A stretch of DNA of 64,000 nucleotides from Arthrobacter ramosus (lineage in GTDB: Bacteria; Actinomycetota; Actinomycetes; Actinomycetales; Micrococcaceae). The stretch lies in NCBI RefSeq assembly GCF_039535095.1, contig NZ_BAAAWN010000001.1, forward strand, positions 310,001 through 374,000, in the 5' to 3' direction. The position numbers and the translations under genes were made by a program. The notes below the pieces were generated by a model. That model was not told where the DNA came from. It saw nothing but the letters and a program-made list of their open reading frames with translations, and made no database searches. Of this stretch, positions 42,327-51,016 are shown in pieces (the first letter of the stretch is position 1; every line of letters starts with the position of its first letter).

Positions 42327-44969
42327 CGTTGCGGAGCGCTTGGGCCAGCGGAAGATCCGGCCTGCCAAGGCCAGCCCCGCTCCGAGGTTGAGCATCGGCA
42401 GGTAGGCCCGCGCAACTGCGGTTCCAACGGCAGGCAGGGAAGCGGCGTCGGGGTAGAGCATGTAGAGGGGCTCGTACCGGGGCTGGAATTTTGCTTTGAA
42501 CGCCAAGAGGGACCGGAACCCGTACACCGGTTCCAAAGTCGCCCCCAACCAGTCGAGCAAGCGGTCGAGGCTGCCGGGAGGCCGGGATCGTGGCCTTGGG
42601 CGAGGCATCTCGGAAGGATCCTCTTCGACCCGTGCCAGGGGTGCTCCGGAAAGGCTCACGAATTCGCATCCTTCATCCTTGAGGCTGAGGGCCGCTGAAG
42701 CGATGAGGAATTCGATGCTGGCACGGAAGCCGCCGCTGCGGCGACGCATGAAATCGAGGGTCCAGCCAACGATGTGCCCGTTGCGGTATACGGGCAACCA
42801 AGACGTGACTGCGTGTACTGTGTGGCGCTTGTCGATTGCAAGCAGGCAGCGCACCTCGGGGTCGTCGAGTTCGTCAAGGCTGCCCAAGGTAAAGCCCATT
42901 TCGGGCATGTTCCTGTCTGCTACCCATTCTTCGGAGATTTCCTCGATCTGGACCTGGACCGAGAAAGGGGCCGAGGCGTAACTCGTCCATTCGTAGCGGA
43001 TGCCCGCCTTCGCGGCATTGTTCAACGCGGTACGGATGTCCTGGAACTTTTTCCCTTTGAAAGAGACCGAATGCAATGGCAGGACTGTTTCCTGGGCTAC
43101 TTGTGCAGAGCTCCATCCGGAGGAATCCGCGTGGTCGCGCAATTCCTGGGGTACGGAGTAGAAACACGGCGTCCACCCGTTGCCCCTGCAATAGCGGGCA
43201 AATTCTTCGAAGACGGCGGTCGTCTCGGATTTAGGTCCCACCGGGCCGCCCAGTGTGAGCGCAACCCCCGTGCTGACGCGGTACGCAACGAAGGACTGCC
43301 CGGAAGCGGAGAACCAGTACATGTTTCCCGGCCAAGTGGTCATCCAGGACAGTGAGCTTCCCTCCCACGTCTTGATGACTTTCCGGGCACGCTCCGTACT
43401 GGCGTCGTGCCGGGTGTGGGCCTGATGGAGGAAGGTCCTGAAGATCAGGACACCCGCGACCGCCCAAAAGACGACCCCGACGCCTTCGTATACTAGAACG
43501 GCGGCCGTGCCCTGGGGGAAGATCGCCGGCGGCACATCCAGGACGAAGCCCAGCGGAAGGAACCGGTCAGGGACATCCGCCAGTAAGTCCGGCAGCCCCG
43601 GAACAGGGGAGAAATCCTGCGCGAGCAAGAGCCCGGCGCCGACATAGACGACACTCAGCACAGCCGCTATCGCAAGTACCCGGACCGCGAGGCGTCTGTA
43701 AGTCCCCTTCGGCGCCTCGACATGAAACAGCCGCCGGGTCGCGAGCAGAATGATGGTCAGCGCAAGGGGCAGAAGCAGCGGCAGGGCCAGGGTGAACGGC
43801 TGCGAGGAAGCCGATCCTTCGATTGCGACGATCCCCTCGCTCGCGCCGGTAGCCGAAGAAGTCGGCTGCAAGACTCCGGCCAGTGCAATTCCGGCCAGGA
43901 CGGAAAGGCCCACCTGGATCAAAAGGGTCCCCACCCAGGCAAAGCGCCGTCCGCGGCGGAGGCCCTCCGCCAGCAACAGCAGAAGGAAGGACGGAAGTAT
44001 GGCCATGAAGATCCCGCCGGCGCCGGCGCGCAACTGCAGCTGCGCGACGGCGCAGTCCTTCGCTTGCGCCGGGTCCGAGCAGAGGCCCTGGAGTGTTTGG
44101 GGATCTACGGGCTGGATGTTGGTAAACAGGAAACGCAGGATGGACAACGGTCCTACCGCATGCGGGATGAGGCCGGCGACTACCGGACCGATCGCCGATG
44201 CGGCAATGAGCAGCGAAAGCAGCACCCGGCCTTCGTGCCGGGAACTGACGGGGCGCGCAAACCGCGGCCGGCGGCCCATCAGCAGCGGCCCGAGAACCGT
44301 GCCCGCACCTGCGGCGCCGAGCCTGACCAGGTCTGCAAACCCTCCGCTGTACAGGGCCAGGAGGAGCAACAAGGCGAAGACGACAAGCCGGATCCGGCGC
44401 CTCCACAGGGTTGCCATGGAAGCAGTTCCCGCCATGGCGGTACCGATGATGAACGCACTCGGACCCACGAAGAGGTGGCTGCCTATCTCCGCTGTCCAGC
44501 TACCGAGCAACCCTTGGGCCAAGGCAAGGAATCCAAAGGCAATGCCAACGCCCAGAATCTGGCTGGAGACAGCTGCGATTGCGTACGCCCGCCGTCCCAT
44601 TCGCCGTTCCAAGGGCACGCCAAGCAGCAGCACCAAAGCAGTTTCCAGCACATAGCCCGTCAGGTCCCTGGCCCAGACGGCGGAAGTTACAGCGGCCCAC
44701 CAGTGATCAGGTAGGGAGCGGGGCGTAAGTGCGAAATTGAGTCGCAATTGCGCATCCGGTCCCGTGGCGAGACTGGAGGTCAGCGCTCCCAATCCCCAGA
44801 AGACGATGACAAAACCCAACGTGAGCTGCGCTGAGCGCAGTCTTCCCGTCCATGATCGCCGCGAACGGACATCGGGGACAGAGCGGGTTTCCGGCTCGGG
44901 CGCCGGTGCGTGCACGGGGTTCCTATCTGTGCGTCGGAAGGATGGGGGTGCGAAATGAAATTCTTCCAC
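42306..44969 (-). CDS. Membrane-bound DUF2156 (lysylphosphatidylglycerol synthase-like) protein with rhomboid-like N-terminal region
   Basis: The protein is about 887 residues from GTG 44969. The start is uncertain, since the frame is open to 45101 and also has a GTG at 44930. The N-terminal part has a rhomboid-like set of helices, with LETALVLLLGVPLERRMG. More helices follow to about residue 540, and the C-terminal third is a soluble acyltransferase-type domain: GQSFVAYRVSTGVALTLGGP, DKRHTVHAVTSWLPVYR and GWTLDFMRRRSGG. This is the DUF2156 fold of MprF-like enzymes that aminoacylate phosphatidylglycerol. It could modify envelope lipids and affect resistance to cationic peptides. No tRNA ligase domain is fused, unlike LysX. 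Confidence 0.8.
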   Translation of the reverse strand: MEEFHFAPPSFRRTDRNPVHAPAPEPETRSVPDVRSRRSWTGRLRSAQLTLGFVIVFWGLGALTSSLATGPDAQLRLNFALTPRSLPDHWWAAVTSAVWARDLTGYVLETALVLLLGVPLERRMGRRAYAIAAVSSQILGVGIAFGFLALAQGLLGSWTAEIGSHLFVGPSAFIIGTAMAGTASMATLWRRRIRLVVFALLLLLALYSGGFADLVRLGAAGAGTVLGPLLMGRRPRFARPVSSRHEGRVLLSLLIAASAIGPVVAGLIPHAVGPLSILRFLFTNIQPVDPQTLQGLCSDPAQAKDCAVAQLQLRAGAGGIFMAILPSFLLLLLAEGLRRGRRFAWVGTLLIQVGLSVLAGIALAGVLQPTSSATGASEGIVAIEGSASSQPFTLALPLLLPLALTIILLATRRLFHVEAPKGTYRRLAVRVLAIAAVLSVVYVGAGLLLAQDFSPVPGLPDLLADVPDRFLPLGFVLDVPPAIFPQGTAAVLVYEGVGVVFWAVAGVLIFRTFLHQAHTRHDASTERARKVIKTWEGSSLSWMTTWPGNMYWFSASGQSFVAYRVSTGVALTLGGPVGPKSETTAVFEEFARYCRGNGWTPCFYSVPQELRDHADSSGWSSAQVAQETVLPLHSVSFKGKKFQDIRTALNNAAKAGIRYEWTSYASAPFSVQVQIEEISEEWVADRNMPEMGFTLGSLDELDDPEVRCLLAIDKRHTVHAVTSWLPVYRNGHIVGWTLDFMRRRSGGFRASIEFLIASAALSLKDEGCEFVSLSGAPLARVEEDPSEMPRPRPRSRPPGSLDRLLDWLGATLEPVYGFRSLLAFKAKFQPRYEPLYMLYPDAASLPAVGTAVARAYLPMLNLGAGLALAGRIFRWPKRSATSGQGRP

Positions 44970-45138
44970 ACCGGCCGTCCGACGAGGATAATTCCCACGT
45001 CGCCGTGACCTTCCCCGTCCCGATCCAATAGACTCCGACGTAGGCAGGCTGCCGGCTCGTTCCGTCACCGGTCCGTGAGCAATGCAAAGTTGCTTAAACA
45101 ACGCTTAAACGAACAGAAAGCAAGCCCGGGACAGGTCG

Positions 45139-45993
45139 ATGCACAAATCTCGCATACTCCGCTTTGCTGCATCCGTGATCGCCGCCGGAGTGCTTTTGGC
45201 AGGCTGTTCACAGGCGCCCGCTGAACCGAGCGACTCATCCAGCGGCAGGCAGACAGCGGCACCCGCTGCGCCCTCAGGGAGTCCAGCGGCAGCGGGCCAA
45301 GGTCCCAAGAAACCTGATTCCGGGCCGGATCCGTCAAAGCTTCCCGTGGGGTCCCTGTTCAAGAACCCAAGCAACAACCGGAACGAAATCATCCTCGCGG
45401 ACGTCCGGCACACGGCCGTCCTCATTGGGGACTCCCAGTCTGAGCCCATGGGCTCATGGCCGCGGGAGGCTTTGGGCTCGCTTGGTTACAAGGTGTACTC
45501 CGTGGCCCGGGGCGGTACGGGATACGTGGCCGCGACGAGCAAGAGCGGCAACTACATCGATGCGCTGCAACGAGGAGATTGGGTCCTGCCTTACGGGACG
45601 CCGCCGCTGATCGTTGTCGAAGGTGGAGGCAACGATGCCTCCCACAACGCCAGCGACGAGCAGATCACGGCCAACGCCAACAGGCTCCTCGCCGCCCTCA
45701 AAAAGAGGTACCCACAGGCGAAGATCGTGATTATCGGAACTCTTGCCAGGGGTGCCAACGCGGGCGGGGGGCGTCGCACCCAGATTGACGCGCTGCTGGG
45801 CAGTATTGCAGCCAAGGCCGGGGCTCCTTTCTTCAGCGTCGGGGACTGGATCAGCAAATATCAGGTCGCCGGGGACTTGGTGGACGGCGTTCACCTGAAT
45901 GCTGCCGGGCACGCCAAGCTCAGCGGTGTGCTGGCGGCGGACATGGCCGCAGCGGGCCTTCGCCTGCAGCCGGACCCGAGGAGTGCATCATGA
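45139..45993 (+). CDS. SGNH/GDSL-hydrolase lipoprotein
   Basis: The 284-residue protein has a lipoprotein signal ending VLLAGCSQ (lipid Cys near residue 23) and a Ser/Pro/Ala-rich linker to about residue 75. The SGNH-fold domain shows block I VLIGDSQSEPMG (catalytic Ser), GGGNDASHNAS (block III Asn) and block V DGVHLNAAGH (Asp and His). These enzymes are esterases or deacetylases; surface-attached ones often remove acetyl groups from glycans. It overlaps the epimerase gene by ATGA, hinting at a shared pathway in cell-surface glycan modification. No clear ribosome site is seen. Confidence 0.88.
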   Translation: MHKSRILRFAASVIAAGVLLAGCSQAPAEPSDSSSGRQTAAPAAPSGSPAAAGQGPKKPDSGPDPSKLPVGSLFKNPSNNRNEIILADVRHTAVLIGDSQSEPMGSWPREALGSLGYKVYSVARGGTGYVAATSKSGNYIDALQRGDWVLPYGTPPLIVVEGGGNDASHNASDEQITANANRLLAALKKRYPQAKIVIIGTLARGANAGGGRRTQIDALLGSIAAKAGAPFFSVGDWISKYQVAGDLVDGVHLNAAGHAKLSGVLAADMAAAGLRLQPDPRSAS

Positions 45994-46862
45994 GAATTGC
46001 GGTAACCGGAGGAAGCGGAAAACTGGGCAAGAGCGTTGTCCGCAGGCTGAGCGCCGATGGCCACGAGGTCATGAACCTGGATCGCGCCGGGCTGAAGGGG
46101 CGCGGAACGGTCACGGTAGATCTCCGCAACTACGGCCAGATTGTGGACGTGATCCTTGGCCTGGACGATCGTCACCACGGATTCGACGCGATCGTCCACC
46201 TCGGAGCGATCCCGGCCCCAGGACTGGTCCCGGATGCCGCAACGTTTGAAAACAACATGCTGTCTACCTACAACGTCTTCCAAGCCGCCAGGAGGGCAGG
46301 GATCAAGAAGATCGTGTACGCCTCCAGCGAGACAGTGCTGGGGCTGCCGTTCGACGTCGATCCTCCCTACATTCCTGTGGACGAGGAATATCCGGCGCGG
46401 CCCGAAAGCACCTATTCCCTGGTGAAGCATCTCGAAGAACAGATGGCCATCGAACTCACGCGCTGGGATCCCCCGCTGAGCATTGTGGCGTTGAGGTTCT
46501 CCAACGTGATGGACCCCGAGGATTACGAAGCGTTCCCCTCCTTTGACGCCGACGCGAAACTCCGTAAATGGAACCTCTGGGCGTACATCGACGGGCGCGA
46601 CGGCGCGCAAGCAGTGGCTCGCGCCTTGGAGAACGGCAAACCGGGGTTCGAAGCGTTCATCATCGCTGCCGCTGACTCCGTGATGAGTCGCTCAAGCGCC
46701 AGCCTGGCCGCCGAAGTCTTCCCGGAGGTCAACGTGACCAAGGACCTGGGAGAACATGAAACCTTGCTGTCCATCGACAAGGCCAAGCGCCTCCTCGGCT
46801 TCTCCCCCGAGCACAGCTGGCGGGACTACCACTCGAACCGCACCACACCCACCGAAGACTGA
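45990..46862 (+). CDS. NAD-dependent epimerase/dehydratase family protein
   Basis: The 290-residue extended SDR has the Rossmann motif VTGGSGKLGKSV at the N-terminus, an Asp in VDLRNYG, and the active-site YxxxK in STYSLVKHLEEQ (about residue 145). It resembles nucleotide-sugar epimerases and uronate dehydrogenases; the exact substrate is not clear. It is coupled by ATGA to the SGNH lipoprotein gene. A stem-loop follows six bases after its stop, ending this two-gene operon. Confidence 0.88.
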   Translation: MRIAVTGGSGKLGKSVVRRLSADGHEVMNLDRAGLKGRGTVTVDLRNYGQIVDVILGLDDRHHGFDAIVHLGAIPAPGLVPDAATFENNMLSTYNVFQAARRAGIKKIVYASSETVLGLPFDVDPPYIPVDEEYPARPESTYSLVKHLEEQMAIELTRWDPPLSIVALRFSNVMDPEDYEAFPSFDADAKLRKWNLWAYIDGRDGAQAVARALENGKPGFEAFIIAAADSVMSRSSASLAAEVFPEVNVTKDLGEHETLLSIDKAKRLLGFSPEHSWRDYHSNRTTPTED

Positions 46863-46867
46863 GGAGC

Positions 46868-46897
46868 CCGACGGCGGCAGGTGCCCGCCGCCGTCGG
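46868..46897 (+). terminator. Stem-loop terminator after the epimerase gene
   Basis: CCGACGGCGGC (46868-46878) pairs perfectly with GCCGCCGTCGG (46887-46897) around an 8-base loop, starting six bases after the stop. Confidence 0.7.
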
Positions 46898-46959
46898 CTC
46901 TAGTGCCCGGAGCAGACCGGGGTCTGGCAGAACTTCGCGCGCCGGAGAACAATTGATTT

Positions 46960-47205
46960 ATGGTCAGCTATTCAGCCCTTGAAGAAGCGTCCAGCAAGAA
47001 TCCGCATGACTGGGGCCGGGCGATGGCAACGGCGATGACGAAGCTCCTGGATGCGGCTCGCATTGACGGACGGCATTTTGAACACGAGTTCCTCTATGGC
47101 GAGGAACTGCGCATGAGGATCGACGAGAACAACGGCGGAGCCACGGTCAAGCTCACGTGGACGCCCGCGGACCAAGAGTCCGAACAAAACGCAACCGCGG
47201 AGTGA
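46960..47205 (+). CDS. Small hypothetical protein
   Basis: The 81-residue protein starts MVSYSALEEASSKNPHDWGR. It is acidic and mixed alpha/beta, with an amphipathic helix through AMTKLLDAARIDGRHFEHEF and strand-like ends (LRMRIDENNGGATVKLTWTP). There are no Cys residues or membrane segments. I do not recognise the family. It stands alone, 97 bases after the epimerase gene and 39 bases from the end of the convergent AAA ATPase gene. Confidence 0.6.
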   Translation: MVSYSALEEASSKNPHDWGRAMATAMTKLLDAARIDGRHFEHEFLYGEELRMRIDENNGGATVKLTWTPADQESEQNATAE

Positions 47206-47244
47206 GCGGGTCCTTGGCGCGCTGAGCTTGAGCTGGAGCGGAGG

Positions 47245-48642
47245 CTACTCCTTTGCGATGGGCTCGCGGCCGTTGCTTCCGAGCAGGCTACGGGTCAGGG
47301 CCTCGCCGTCGGCCATGAGCAGTCCCACCGCGGGGCCCAGGTGCGAGTCGCCGGGAGTCTCGCCCGCCAGCGCTGCCGCGACCACCGAGCGTCGGATCAG
47401 CTCCTTCGCGAACGACGCCGTAGTGCCGGCCGTCCGGTCTGCGGCGGCTTCGATCGCCGAGGGGGAGAACGCGAGTCCGTTGGAATACAGCCGCAGAAGT
47501 TCCACCCGCTCGTGCTTGGACGGAAGTGGGATTTCCACCGCGAGGTCCACGCGTCCTGGCCGCTGGGCGAGCGCCCGCTCCAAAAGGTCCACGCGGTTGG
47601 TCGTCAGCACGAACGCGACGTCGGCGTCGTCGTCGAGCCCGTCCATCGCATCGAGCACCTCGAAGAGCAGCGGTTTGGGGCCGTGGCCGAAGCTGCGGTC
47701 TTCGGCGATCAGATCGCAATCCTCCAGCACCACGATGGACGGCGCCAAAGCCCGGGCGATCTTGGCCGCTTCGGAAATTCTGGCGAGCGAACCGCCGGAC
47801 AGGAGCACCGCCGTCGTACCCTCGCTTTGGCTCAGCAGGTACCGGACCGTGTGTGTCTTGCCGGTCCCCGGAGGTCCGTAGAGAAGGAGGCCGCGCTTGA
47901 GATGCTGTCCGTGTGCCGCAAGGATGTCCGCTTGCCGCGCAATGCCCAGGGTGTGGCCCTCCACTTTGTCGAGGAGCCCAGCCGGAAGGACCACATCGCT
48001 GCTGGCGAGTTCCGGGCGCCTGATGAAGGTCACTCCGCTGATGCTCGGCCCGTAGTCGCTGACTGCGAGGGCAATGATCTGGCCTTTGAAAACACTTTGG
48101 TGCTCCATGTCGCGCCGCACCTCGGCCAGGAACTCGGAAGCGACCCCAGGGCGCACGGCCAGGACTTCAAGTGAGGCATTTTGCCGGCCGCGATCCAACT
48201 TGGCACCGCGCTGGAGGACCGCTACGGGTGATCCGGCGTAGCTAAAGAGCCAGAGCCCGAGTGCCACGGCCTGGCGCTGTTGGTCCGGACCAGTGGCGAG
48301 ATTGGTGAAGTCCGGCTGGGCGAGGGGAAAACGCGGGTAGCTACGGGATTGCTGCAACATATCGCTGAAGGACATGTGGTGGCGCTGATCGCCGCCGCCG
48401 ATTCCTACCAGCCGCCAGTCCGGTTCGCGGCCAGCCAGCCCTTCCATCACGATGTCCACATCCACCAAGCGATGCTGCGGGATCTCCTCCGTCACGACGG
48501 ATAGTTCATGTGCGGGCACGCCGAGGTGCCCGGTCAACGCCTGTAGAAGCTGCTCGCCGTCGTCGGGATGATCCAATCCGGACTGGACCAGCCGAGTCAG
48601 TGTTGCGAAGTCCTCGATGAATTTCCCCAATTTTTCATCCAT
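47245..48642 (-). CDS. AAA ATPase, BCS1/26S-proteasome-like core
   Basis: The 465-residue protein has a C-terminal AAA domain from about residue 215: Walker A GPPGTGKTHTVR (about 255), Walker B IVVLEDCDLIAED, sensor-1 Asn in VLTTNRVD and arginine-finger candidates in ALAQRPGRVDLAVEIPLPS. The N-terminal 200 residues (MDEKLGKFIEDFATLTRLVQ onward) are not a recognised domain. Such single-AAA proteins usually form hexamers that remodel proteins. The partner is unknown, and no protease or toxin gene is adjacent. It stands alone between a small hypothetical and a lipoprotein gene on the same strand. Confidence 0.85.
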   Translation of the reverse strand: MDEKLGKFIEDFATLTRLVQSGLDHPDDGEQLLQALTGHLGVPAHELSVVTEEIPQHRLVDVDIVMEGLAGREPDWRLVGIGGGDQRHHMSFSDMLQQSRSYPRFPLAQPDFTNLATGPDQQRQAVALGLWLFSYAGSPVAVLQRGAKLDRGRQNASLEVLAVRPGVASEFLAEVRRDMEHQSVFKGQIIALAVSDYGPSISGVTFIRRPELASSDVVLPAGLLDKVEGHTLGIARQADILAAHGQHLKRGLLLYGPPGTGKTHTVRYLLSQSEGTTAVLLSGGSLARISEAAKIARALAPSIVVLEDCDLIAEDRSFGHGPKPLLFEVLDAMDGLDDDADVAFVLTTNRVDLLERALAQRPGRVDLAVEIPLPSKHERVELLRLYSNGLAFSPSAIEAAADRTAGTTASFAKELIRRSVVAAALAGETPGDSHLGPAVGLLMADGEALTRSLLGSNGREPIAKE

Positions 48643-48783
48643 GGACAGACCCTAGCAGGAGGGGCATTGCATGGGCAGGGGCGTCCTCACCGTGAAAACC
48701 GAGGAACGGGAAGCGCTGGCAGGAACCGATCCCGGCACGCACTTCTGGACGCCGCGGGCGAGCGACGGGCTGAGCGTTCCGAC

Positions 48784-49992
48784 TCAGCAGAGCCCGTTCA
48801 TGGTCGCGATGGCCACCTCTCGGAGTTGCTCGAACTCCGACTGGCCGCTGCCATCCGTCGATTCAATGTGTTTGTCAGTGTCGGATGGATAGGCGAAGCT
48901 CATGGCTATCTGGCGGCTCCCGTCGCTCGTGGACAACGCAATGCTCGCAAACCAGGTGCTGCCGCCGTAGCCGTAGTAGAAGCCGTTCGTGCATTCATCA
49001 TTCCAACGCTGCAGCCCGAGTCCGTGGTTCTCCTGCCACAGGGTTTGCATGTCGCGGAGGGTGTTCGCCGTGAGTAGCCGGCCCTGCATGAGCGCTGCAT
49101 AGAACGTGTTGATATCACCCACCGTGGAGATGACTCCCTCGGCGGGAGAACCGACCAGGTACTCCGGCTGCGAGGCATTGATGCGCTCGCCGTCGATGAA
49201 TTCGTAGCTCTGGATCATGTCGCGCGCATCCCGGTCCGGCTCGGCTTCCAGCGAGGTATGGCTCATTCCGAGCGGCACAAAGATATCTGACTTCAGTACA
49301 TCCCCGATCGGCCGGCCGCGGAGTTTTTGTACGATCGCGGCCAAGGCGAAGTAGTTGGCATCCGAGTAGCGGAACAGTTGGAAGTTGGCGTGCGCCCATG
49401 GCACGGTCCCGGCCGTCCGAAGATAGTCCTCGATGCTGAACCTTGTGTCGATGGCTTGTTTGGGCGGCATGGCCTTCAAGATGGCTTCCGGTGCGTCGGG
49501 CAGGCCGGAGCTGTGGTTCAACAGGGAGCGGACCGTCACGGGGCCGGGCGGGTGGACAAGCTGCTCGAATTCCGGGAAGTACTCCGTGACGGGGTCCTCA
49601 AGGCCCAGCTTTCCTTCCTGGACCAGCTTGAGGACTGAAACCGCCACCATCGACTGTGTGATACCGCCGGCCTGGATCCGGTCGGTCACGGCTACCGGCT
49701 CGCCGGTCTCGACGTCTTGGCTTCCGTAGGCCTGGGACCATTCCCGTCCCCGGACTTTGATCTGGACGACGACGGCCGGCGCGCCCCGGTTGAGCATTTC
49801 ATGCGCGAAGAAATCCGCAACCGGGGATTCGGGCAATGCCCCTTGCGAATCGGACGACGAGGTGCCCGCCGGGGGTTCACTTGTCAGAGGGTAGGTGCAA
49901 GCGCCGGACGCCAAGGTAAAAGCCAGGACGACGGCCACCCGGAATCCCGCCCGGGATACGCGGGAAGTCCGAGAGGCCCGCGCAGCCTCCAT
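48784..49992 (-). CDS. Beta-lactamase-family (class C/serine hydrolase) lipoprotein lacking catalytic Ser and Lys
   Basis: The 402-residue protein has a lipoprotein signal ending LASGAC (Cys about residue 32), with AGGAGG five bases before the ATG. The fold is that of the beta-lactamase/esterase EstB family: LLNHSSGLPD, RYSDANYFALAAIVQKLRG and a late YGGSTW region. However, the catalytic SxTK position reads AGGITQSMV. Ser is replaced by Gly and Lys by Gln, and the Tyr-site is YSD rather than YSN. The reading frame is intact, so this looks like a surface-exposed pseudoenzyme that may bind cell-wall peptides without cutting them. Confidence 0.85.
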   Translation of the reverse strand: MEAARASRTSRVSRAGFRVAVVLAFTLASGACTYPLTSEPPAGTSSSDSQGALPESPVADFFAHEMLNRGAPAVVVQIKVRGREWSQAYGSQDVETGEPVAVTDRIQAGGITQSMVAVSVLKLVQEGKLGLEDPVTEYFPEFEQLVHPPGPVTVRSLLNHSSGLPDAPEAILKAMPPKQAIDTRFSIEDYLRTAGTVPWAHANFQLFRYSDANYFALAAIVQKLRGRPIGDVLKSDIFVPLGMSHTSLEAEPDRDARDMIQSYEFIDGERINASQPEYLVGSPAEGVISTVGDINTFYAALMQGRLLTANTLRDMQTLWQENHGLGLQRWNDECTNGFYYGYGGSTWFASIALSTSDGSRQIAMSFAYPSDTDKHIESTDGSGQSEFEQLREVAIATMNGLC

Positions 49993-50109
49993 GGCTGCCT
50001 CCTGAAGCTACGCTGCAGGGCAAAGGCTGGGCGCCCTTGCCCCCCGTAGTTTCGATCGTCCTCTTCCGAAGCGAGGGGGTCAACGCTGAGAACGTGGGTG
50101 CGCCCCAAA

Positions 50110-50175
50110 CCCAACTGACTCGCAGTAGTTGTCGTTATGAGCGCTCATAACGACATTAACTGCGAGTCAGTTGGG
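50110..50175. repeat. 66-bp near-perfect palindrome, copy 1 of a dispersed family
   Basis: The two 33-base arms (opening CCCAACTGACTCGCAGTAG) meet at GAGCGCTC with no loop and match at 30 of 33 positions. A second copy lies at 60641-60710. It follows the ureidoglycine aminohydrolase stop and could act as its terminator. Confidence 0.85.
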
Positions 50176-50193
50176 GTAGCCAGGAGGGAAACC

Positions 50194-51006
50194 CTAGGTC
50201 AGCTTGACCTGACGGTTGACGTCCTTGTACAGCAGGTAGCGGAACGGACCCGGGCCACCGGCGTAGCAGGCCTGCGGGCAGAAGGCGCGCAGCCACATGA
50301 AGTCGCCTGCCTCCACCTCGACCCAGTCATTGTTGAGCAGGTACATGCCCTTGCCCTCCAGGACGTACAGGCCGTGTTCCATGACGTGGGTCTCCGGGAA
50401 CGGGATGACCCCGCCAGGCTGGAATGTCACGATGTTCACGTGCATGTCGTGGGCCAGGTCGTTGGGGTCGGCGAAGCGCGTGGTTGCCCAGACGCCGTTG
50501 ACGTCCGGCATTTCGCCCGCTTCGACTTCGTCGTCGCTCGTGACAAAGGACTTGGCTTCGTAGCCCTTAAGGCGCTCGTAGGCCTTGCGGATCCAGTGGA
50601 AGGAGACGATCTCATCCGAGACGTTCTCCAAGCCCCAGTTGGAACCGGCAGCCAGGTAGGCGTAGCCTCCCTCTTCGAGCTGGTGCAGTTCGCCGTCAAG
50701 GGACAGGTTGACCTTGCCCTTGGTGACGAAGACGACGCCTTCGACGCCTGCCTCGAACTCGGCCTTGGGAGCGCCGCCACCCGGGCCGATCTCAACGATC
50801 AACTGGGAGAACGTGGTGGCGAATCCGGAGATCGGGCGGGCAATGATCCAGGAACGCGTGTTGGAGAAGCCAGGCAGGTTGCTGGTTACGATATCGGTCA
50901 GGACGCCCTTGGGGATGACCGTGTAGGCCTCCGTGACGATTGCGCGTTCCGTGGTGAGGTGGGTCTGCGGCGGCAGGCCGCCCTGGGGATAGTAGTACTT
51001 GCCCAT
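50194..51006 (-). CDS. allE: (S)-ureidoglycine aminohydrolase
   Basis: The 270-residue bicupin has a C-terminal metal site that I can place exactly: Glu205, His207 and His211 in ETHVMEHGLY, with Gln245 in CPQACYAGG, the same set as the plant enzyme. The N-terminal cupin (GVEGVVFVTKGKVNLSLDGE) lacks it. The enzyme releases ammonia from (S)-ureidoglycine to give (S)-ureidoglycolate, the step after allantoate hydrolysis in urate/allantoin breakdown. It follows the DUF6986 gene by ten bases, at the distal end of a run from malic enzyme and malate synthase. Glyoxylate is the downstream product, which explains that company. Confidence 0.92.
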   Translation of the reverse strand: MGKYYYPQGGLPPQTHLTTERAIVTEAYTVIPKGVLTDIVTSNLPGFSNTRSWIIARPISGFATTFSQLIVEIGPGGGAPKAEFEAGVEGVVFVTKGKVNLSLDGELHQLEEGGYAYLAAGSNWGLENVSDEIVSFHWIRKAYERLKGYEAKSFVTSDDEVEAGEMPDVNGVWATTRFADPNDLAHDMHVNIVTFQPGGVIPFPETHVMEHGLYVLEGKGMYLLNNDWVEVEAGDFMWLRAFCPQACYAGGPGPFRYLLYKDVNRQVKLT

Positions 51007-51016
51007 CTTTGGATCC

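Noticed and set aside
42306..45101. The DUF2156 gene starting at TTG 45101 with 931 residues.
   Set aside because: The extra N-terminus is low-complexity and runs into the promoter region of the divergent SGNH lipoprotein gene. GTG 44969 was preferred, with low confidence.
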